From positions 1 through 8,126 of the forward strand of contig JAISLO010000031.1 in the NCBI GenBank assembly GCA_031290815.1: 8,126 nucleotides of DNA, read 5' to 3'. The position numbers were made by a program, and so were the translations under genes. The notes beneath the pieces were generated by a model. That model saw nothing but the letters and a program-made list of their open reading frames with translations, made no database searches and was not told where the DNA came from. Origin of the DNA: Synergistaceae bacterium. GTDB taxonomy: Bacteria > Synergistota > Synergistia > Synergistales > Synergistaceae. Numbering within the stretch: the first letter of the stretch is position 1; each line of letters starts with the position of its first letter. Of the stretch, positions 3,955-8,126 are shown in pieces.

Positions 3955-5934
3955 ATGGCGAAGGCTGACAATAAAATAATTCACGGAGTGACCCTGATCA
4001 CCGAGAAGGACATATATTTCTTCAGAGAGGGGAACCACTCCAAGCTCTACAACGTGCTGGGTTCGCATGTAACGGAGGCCGGCGGCCGAGCCGGAACGCT
4101 CTTCTCCGTGTGGGCGCCGAACGCCATGAGCGTCTCCGTCATAGGAGATTTCAACCATTGGAACCCGAGGTCGCATCCATTGGCCGTCCGTTGGGACAGC
4201 TCGGGAATCTGGGAGGGATTCGTCCCCGGAGTCGGTCACGGCGAGCTTTACAAGTATCACATAGTGTCGAACTTTGGGGATCAGGTGCTTCAGAAGGGGG
4301 ATCCCTTCGCGTTCTGGTGGGAGACGCCGCCGCGCAGCGCTTCCTGCGTCTGGGACTTGGACGGGTTTGGCTGGGGTGACGGGGACTGGATGAGGGACAG
4401 GAGCGCATTCAGCCGCATCACGGGGCCGCAGTCGATATACGAGGTGCATATAGGCTCGTGGAAGAGGGTCCCGGAGGAGGACGACCGGTCGCTGTCGTAT
4501 CACGAACTGGCGGATGAGCTCGTCAGCTACGTCTTGGACATGGGCTTCACCCACGTCGAATTTCTGCCGGTGATGGAGCACCCATTTTATGGATCGTGGG
4601 GCTATCAGACCCTCGGATACTTCGCTCCAAGCTCCAGATACGGCACGCCTCACGAGTTCATGGAGCTCGTAGACTCGCTGCACCAGGCTGGCATAGGGGT
4701 CATACTGGACTGGGTTCCGTCCCACTTCCCCAGCGACGGTTACGGGCTCTCCAACTTCGACGGCACATGCCTTTACGAGCACGCGGACCCGAGAAAGGGC
4801 TATCACCCCGATTGGAAGAGCTGCATCTTCAACTACGGCAGAAACGAGGTACGCAGCTTCCTGCTGTCGAGCGCAAGGTTCTGGCTGGACAGATACCACG
4901 CGGACGGCATCAGGGTCGACGCGGTCGCGTCCATGCTGTACCTCGACTACTCCAGGAAGGACGGGGAGTGGATCCCAAATCGGTACGGGGGAAACGAGAA
5001 CATCGAGGCCATAGAGTTTCTGCGAAAGATGAACGAGATACTCTACGTGGACTTCCCGGGGATACAGACCGCCGCTGAGGAGTCGACCGCCTGGCCGATG
5101 GTATCGCGGCCAGGATATCTTGGCGGCCTCGGCTTCGGATACAAGTGGAACATGGGCTGGATGCACGATTCGCTCAGTTACATGGGGCTCGACCCGATAC
5201 ACAGAAAGTATCATCAGAATGAGCTCACATTCGGAATGTGGTATGCTTACAGTGAGAACTTCATCCTGCCGCTCTCCCACGACGAGGTGGTCCACGGCAA
5301 GGGGTCGCTCTTCGGCAAGATGTCCGGCGATAAGTGGCAGAAGGCGGCAAATCTCAGGCTGCTCCTGGGCTGGCAGTTCGGACACCCCGGCAAAAAACTG
5401 CTCTTCATGGGCGGAGAATTTGGTCAGGAGTGGGAGTGGAATCACGACGCGAGCCTCTCATGGCACGAGCTCGAGGACGCCTATCACGAGGGCATATCCC
5501 TCTGGGTGCGGGACCTCAATAAGTATTACAGATCGCAGCCCGCGATGTGGAAGGGGGACTACGAGCGCTGGGGCTTCGAGTGGATCGACTGCGGGGATTT
5601 CGACTCCAGCGTGCTGTCGTTCATAAGGCGCGATCGCTCCGGCGGGACTGTCCTGTGCGTCGGGAGCTTCACTCCGATTCCGCGGATGAATTACAGAATC
5701 GGCGTTCCAGAGGGCGGATTCTGGAGGGAGATCTTAAACAGCGATTCGGAGCGGTACGGGGGAGGCAACTGGGGCAATATGGGCGGGCTCGACGCCGACA
5801 GGTGGAGGATGCACGGTCGGGAGTGGTCGCTCGACCTCACGCTTCCGGCGCTCTCGTTCATGATCTTCGAGCATGTGAGCGGCGGGCGAACCCGGGAAGA
5901 ACTCGACGAAGGAAGGACGATAGATGGATCCTGA
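3955..5934 (+). CDS. glgB: 1,4-alpha-glucan (glycogen) branching enzyme, GH13
   Basis: This 659-residue cytoplasmic enzyme cuts alpha-1,4 chains of glycogen and re-attaches them by alpha-1,6 bonds. A CBM48-like N-terminal domain spans about residues 45-125 (FSVWAPNA at 50-57, GDFNHWNP at 64-71). The GH13 barrel follows, with SWGYQTLGYFAPSSRYGTP, region I DWVPSHF (D252, H257), region II GIRVDAVASM (nucleophile D322), region III AEEST (acid/base E375) and region IV LSHDEVVHGKGS (D443). The D322-E375-D443 spacing equals that of E. coli GlgB (405, 458, 526), so activity is likely. It is shorter than the E. coli enzyme because the extra N-terminal module is missing, as in many bacterial GlgB proteins. 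The start is set by GGAG at 3943-3946, 8 nt before the ATG. The last 11 nt overlap the next gene. No glgA or glgC lies in the window. The C-terminal ~17 residues (after MIFEHVSG) are a charged extension. Confidence 0.96.
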   Translation: MAKADNKIIHGVTLITEKDIYFFREGNHSKLYNVLGSHVTEAGGRAGTLFSVWAPNAMSVSVIGDFNHWNPRSHPLAVRWDSSGIWEGFVPGVGHGELYKYHIVSNFGDQVLQKGDPFAFWWETPPRSASCVWDLDGFGWGDGDWMRDRSAFSRITGPQSIYEVHIGSWKRVPEEDDRSLSYHELADELVSYVLDMGFTHVEFLPVMEHPFYGSWGYQTLGYFAPSSRYGTPHEFMELVDSLHQAGIGVILDWVPSHFPSDGYGLSNFDGTCLYEHADPRKGYHPDWKSCIFNYGRNEVRSFLLSSARFWLDRYHADGIRVDAVASMLYLDYSRKDGEWIPNRYGGNENIEAIEFLRKMNEILYVDFPGIQTAAEESTAWPMVSRPGYLGGLGFGYKWNMGWMHDSLSYMGLDPIHRKYHQNELTFGMWYAYSENFILPLSHDEVVHGKGSLFGKMSGDKWQKAANLRLLLGWQFGHPGKKLLFMGGEFGQEWEWNHDASLSWHELEDAYHEGISLWVRDLNKYYRSQPAMWKGDYERWGFEWIDCGDFDSSVLSFIRRDRSGGTVLCVGSFTPIPRMNYRIGVPEGGFWREILNSDSERYGGGNWGNMGGLDADRWRMHGREWSLDLTLPALSFMIFEHVSGGRTREELDEGRTIDGS

Positions 5935-6400
5935 TGATCTCGTAATCAGGCCGGCCAAGCCGGAGGAGGCGGAACTTCTCTCGCACATGATATTCAGGGC
6001 CAGGACCTACTGGGACTACCCGAGGGAGCTTATGGATTACTGGGCGGAGCGGGGCGATCTGTCTATAACCCCGGAGGAGATAGAGGAAAACCCAACCTAC
6101 GTTGCCGAGGACTCGGATGAGGCGCTGGGTTTTTATTCCTTAGAAACGGCCGAGGACGGGAGCAGCCTCATAGCCAATCTGTGGGTGATGCCAGAGTACG
6201 TGGGCTCGGAGATACCGTCATCCCTCTTCTTCCACGCCTGCGAACTCGCCAAGACGTCCGGATCGGACTGCCTCTTCATGATATCCGATCCAAACGCGGC
6301 TGCCTTTTACGAGGAGATGGGTGCCGAGCGCATAGGCGAAAAACTGGCCAAGTTCTCTGAAGGCCAAAGTGCCCTGCCAGTCTTCAGGCTGAGGCTGTGA
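5924..6400 (+). CDS. GNAT-family N-acetyltransferase
   Basis: This 158-residue cytosolic protein has the order of a single-domain GNAT fold. An N-terminal strand IRPAKPEEAELL (8-19) comes first, then RARTYWDYPRELMDYW (25-40) and ITPEEIEENPTYVAED (48-63). The central beta strand is GFYSLE (69-74), followed by LWVMPEYVGSEIPSSLFFHA (86-105) and the C-terminal motif DPNAAAFYEEMGAERIGE (122-139). It most resembles a common GNAT subfamily with RAKxxWGY and DPNAxxFYxxMGA motifs; substrates are unknown. The acetyl-CoA loop, normally Gx-G-I/x-G, reads GSEIPS, so two glycines are missing and cofactor binding may be altered. Start ATG 5924 has AAGGAAGG about 8 nt upstream and overlaps the end of glgB by 11 nt, implying translational coupling. 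Its stop overlaps a possible GTG start of the helicase gene. Confidence 0.88.
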   Translation: MDPDDLVIRPAKPEEAELLSHMIFRARTYWDYPRELMDYWAERGDLSITPEEIEENPTYVAEDSDEALGFYSLETAEDGSSLIANLWVMPEYVGSEIPSSLFFHACELAKTSGSDCLFMISDPNAAAFYEEMGAERIGEKLAKFSEGQSALPVFRLRL

Positions 6401-6429
6401 CCGCCGATGGATACCCGGAGGTAAGGCCA

Positions 6430-8004
6430 ATGCTGTACGAATGGCAGGAGAGGGCCGTGGAGCTGGTCAGGGGCCGAAACGCCATAATATCCGCTCCCAC
6501 CGGCAGCGGAAAGACGTGGGTCGCCTACAGGTGGTCGGGGATCATGGACGCTGAGGGCAATTCCTCGGCACCCGGCGCGGCGAGAGTTATCTTCACCGCT
6601 CCGATCAAGGCGCTCTCGAACGAGCGCTATCTCGACCTGCGAAGGATGGGGTTCGATGTCGGGCTCGAGACCGGAGATTTCAAGAAGAACCCCGGCGCGC
6701 CCCTGTTGTGCTGCACTCAGGAGATATACACCCTCAAGTACGCCCAGATCCCGAACCAGATGATCATAATCGACGAGTTCCACTTCATATTCAGCTCGCC
6801 GGAACGAACCCGCGCCTATATAGACGGAATCCGAGGAACCAACCCGGACTCGCTGCTGCTGATCATGAGCGCCACGTTCGGCGACCCGAAAACCGTGAGG
6901 CTGTACCTCGAGGATATGGGGCGCAGGGACTTCGAGCTCTTCGAGACCGACGAGAGGGTCACGAAGCTCGTGTTCAGAAAGAAGGGCATCCACTACTCGC
7001 GGATTCACGACGCGCTTGTATTCGTCTTCTCGCGCAGGGGCGCGGAACACGTGGCAAATCAGATAGCTAGGACGAGAAAGAAGATCGCCCGCTCCGACAG
7101 GGCTCGAATGAGAGAGATGGCCGAGATCCTGGAGGTAGGCCGCATACAGGAGACACTGCTCTACGGGGTCGGCGTCTACTACGGTAGCCTCTTCCCAAAG
7201 GAAAAGCTGCTCGTGGAGATGGCGTTCCGCGAGCGAATCCTGGACGTGGTGGTCGGGACCGACGCCCTGTCCCTGGGGGTCAACCTGCCGGCCGAGAGCG
7301 TGGTCTTTGCCCAGATGGCGAAGTATGTCGACGGGCCGCTCACTCACAACGAATTCCTGCAGATGTCCGGTCGGGCAGGCAGAAAGGGATTCTTCGACAC
7401 GGGCTTCGTCACGTTCATACCGAGAAGCGGAACGGAACATCACGACTTCGACACCGAGACGCTCTACCGCAGGATAAAGTCGTCCCCGTGCGAACCGGCC
7501 AGGATAACTATCCAGCCGTCGGTCGGCAAACTGTTGAAGAAGCGGATAACCCCGGAGGACGAGGCAAGGATGATAGCCGACTGTTCGCTGCCAAGGATAT
7601 CGCACGCCCAGGCTCTCTCGGAGGTGGAGGAACTTCTGCTGCTGGTCGAGAGAACGCTGGAGTTGATAGAGAACAACGCCGAAAGGCGCAAGCTGAGGGA
7701 CGCCCTGGCCGATCTATGGTTTGACGAGCTGAGCGTCACCGGCAATATCGCCGTGGCCAACCTCTTCGTGAGGGACGGCGAGCCGGATGCCATGAAGGCG
7801 GCGGAGATACTGAACTCCGAGGAGAAAAATTACCTGCAGGCGCTGCTCAAGGTAAAACGATACGCCGCCAGGATGCCGAACGGCTATAAATTCTCCAACA
7901 TGGAGCGCATCGACGCGACGGTGGAGCGCATCGACGTCACAGTGTTCGGCTTCGAGGAGAAGATAAGACAACTCGACCTCACCGAGGACAGTTGGTCGTT
8001 CTGA
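6430..8004 (+). CDS. Ski2-like DExH-box helicase (superfamily 2)
   Basis: The protein is a 524-residue ATP-dependent nucleic-acid helicase, probably acting on RNA given its Ski2/Mtr4-like motifs. Motifs in order are: Q-like LYEWQ at the N-terminus; Walker A APTGSGKT (K28); Ia FTAPIKALSNERY; II IIDEFHF (D115-H118); III MSATF (S147-T149); IV ALVFVFSRR; GVGVYYGSLFPKEKLLVE; V GTDALSLGVNLPAE (from G276); VI QMSGRAGRKGF (Q311-R318). All catalytic motifs are intact. About 200 residues follow motif VI, with a helical, coiled-coil-like C-terminus. The long arch insertion and DSHCT domain of full-size Ski2/Mtr4 or HelY proteins are absent, so this is a compact version. I choose ATG 6430 because GGAGG (6417-6421) lies 8 nt upstream. 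GTG 6397 overlaps the GNAT stop as GTGA and would add 11 residues, but its ribosome-binding site is too close. It is probably co-transcribed with glgB and the GNAT gene. Confidence 0.92.
   Translation: MLYEWQERAVELVRGRNAIISAPTGSGKTWVAYRWSGIMDAEGNSSAPGAARVIFTAPIKALSNERYLDLRRMGFDVGLETGDFKKNPGAPLLCCTQEIYTLKYAQIPNQMIIIDEFHFIFSSPERTRAYIDGIRGTNPDSLLLIMSATFGDPKTVRLYLEDMGRRDFELFETDERVTKLVFRKKGIHYSRIHDALVFVFSRRGAEHVANQIARTRKKIARSDRARMREMAEILEVGRIQETLLYGVGVYYGSLFPKEKLLVEMAFRERILDVVVGTDALSLGVNLPAESVVFAQMAKYVDGPLTHNEFLQMSGRAGRKGFFDTGFVTFIPRSGTEHHDFDTETLYRRIKSSPCEPARITIQPSVGKLLKKRITPEDEARMIADCSLPRISHAQALSEVEELLLLVERTLELIENNAERRKLRDALADLWFDELSVTGNIAVANLFVRDGEPDAMKAAEILNSEEKNYLQALLKVKRYAARMPNGYKFSNMERIDATVERIDVTVFGFEEKIRQLDLTEDSWSF
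7900..7941 (+). repeat. 21-bp tandem duplication encoding a heptad repeat in the helicase C-terminus
   Basis: Two adjacent 21-bp units (7900-7920, 7921-7941) share an uninterrupted TGGAGCGCATCGACG core and encode MERIDAT followed by VERIDVT. The next seven residues, VFGFEEK, keep part of the pattern. Seven-residue units fit a coiled-coil extension. Confidence 0.8.
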
Positions 8005-8017
8005 AGTGAATCAGAGA

Positions 8018-8126
8018 TCAGCCTTCCTGCCCTCCGCCTCCAGGATAGTCGAAGGGAGCGGGTTGCATGGCGTCATACCGCTTTGTTATCTCTTCGAGCA
8101 ATTTTTGCAGATCCGCGTGGTTCGAG
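8018..8126 (-). CDS. C-terminal end of an unknown protein (partial, cut by the window edge)
   Basis: On the minus strand a frame is open from the right edge to a TGA whose complement is 8018-8020, giving 35 residues. It reads as an amphipathic helix (NHADLQKLLEEITKRYDAM) followed by a Pro/Gly-rich tail (PAPFDYPGGGGQEG). The codon pattern and helix-plus-disordered-tail character look genuinely coding. The gene converges on the helicase gene with only 13 bp between stops, and no terminator hairpin is evident in the gap. Too little is visible to name a product. Confidence 0.5.
   Translation of the reverse strand, partial: SNHADLQKLLEEITKRYDAMQPAPFDYPGGGGQEG

Noticed and set aside
3619..5445. 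608-codon minus-strand open frame opposite glgB
   Set aside because: It is a shadow of a GC-rich gene: the plus strand carries a complete GH13 protein with all catalytic residues, and the minus translation resembles nothing and is rich in Arg, Val and His.
6307..7605. 432-codon minus-strand open frame opposite the helicase
   Set aside because: It is antisense to an intact set of helicase motifs and has no recognisable domain.

Overview
The window joins two different kinds of bacterial DNA. From about 171 to 2350 it is AT-rich and reads as accessory, defence-type DNA. From about 2935 to the end it is GC-rich, tightly packed chromosomal DNA. In the GC-rich genes isoleucine is often ATA and arginine often AGG/AGA, a combination I associate with Synergistota-like bacteria. 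This taxonomic guess is an inference from codon use and gene content; no rRNA or marker gene is present.

Left part (1-2107): the window opens inside the last 55 codons of what looks like a type ISP restriction-modification/helicase protein. Its stop overlaps, as ATGA, the start of a short gene resembling the N-terminal part of abortive-infection (AbiJ-like) proteins and probably truncated. An unrecognised 518-residue protein follows (551-2107). Its C-terminal ~65 residues recall a domain seen in uncharacterised mobile-element proteins.

Junction (2108-2934): there is no convincing gene here. It holds a 16-bp dyad at 2275-2290; an 18-nt block (2331-2348) matching what the 3' end of a tRNA would look like, including encoded CCA; a strong intrinsic terminator (2372-2415); two more hairpins; a cluster of 18-bp direct repeats ending in a perfect 28-bp palindrome (2567-2630); and an extended -10 promoter (2867-2875). 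The simplest reading is that an island inserted at the 3' end of a tRNA gene, that 2331-2348 is its right-hand attachment site, and that chromosomal DNA resumes after it.

Right part (2935-8126): a ten-helix EamA/DMT-family transporter has an unusual leader, in which a hairpin separates a good Shine-Dalgarno from the ATG and a 16-codon upstream ORF overlaps it. Next comes a compact plus-strand cluster: glgB (glycogen branching enzyme, complete catalytic set), a GNAT acetyltransferase overlapping it by 11 nt, and a Ski2-like DExH helicase starting 29 nt after (or overlapping, if its GTG start is used). A convergent minus-strand gene enters at the right edge; only its last 35 codons are visible.

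The most promising unexplained items are the 518-residue protein and the defence remnants beside a possible tRNA attachment site. The conserved-looking repeat/palindrome and the transporter leader come next. I see no complete new multi-gene system here; if one exists, its other parts lie to the left of the window.
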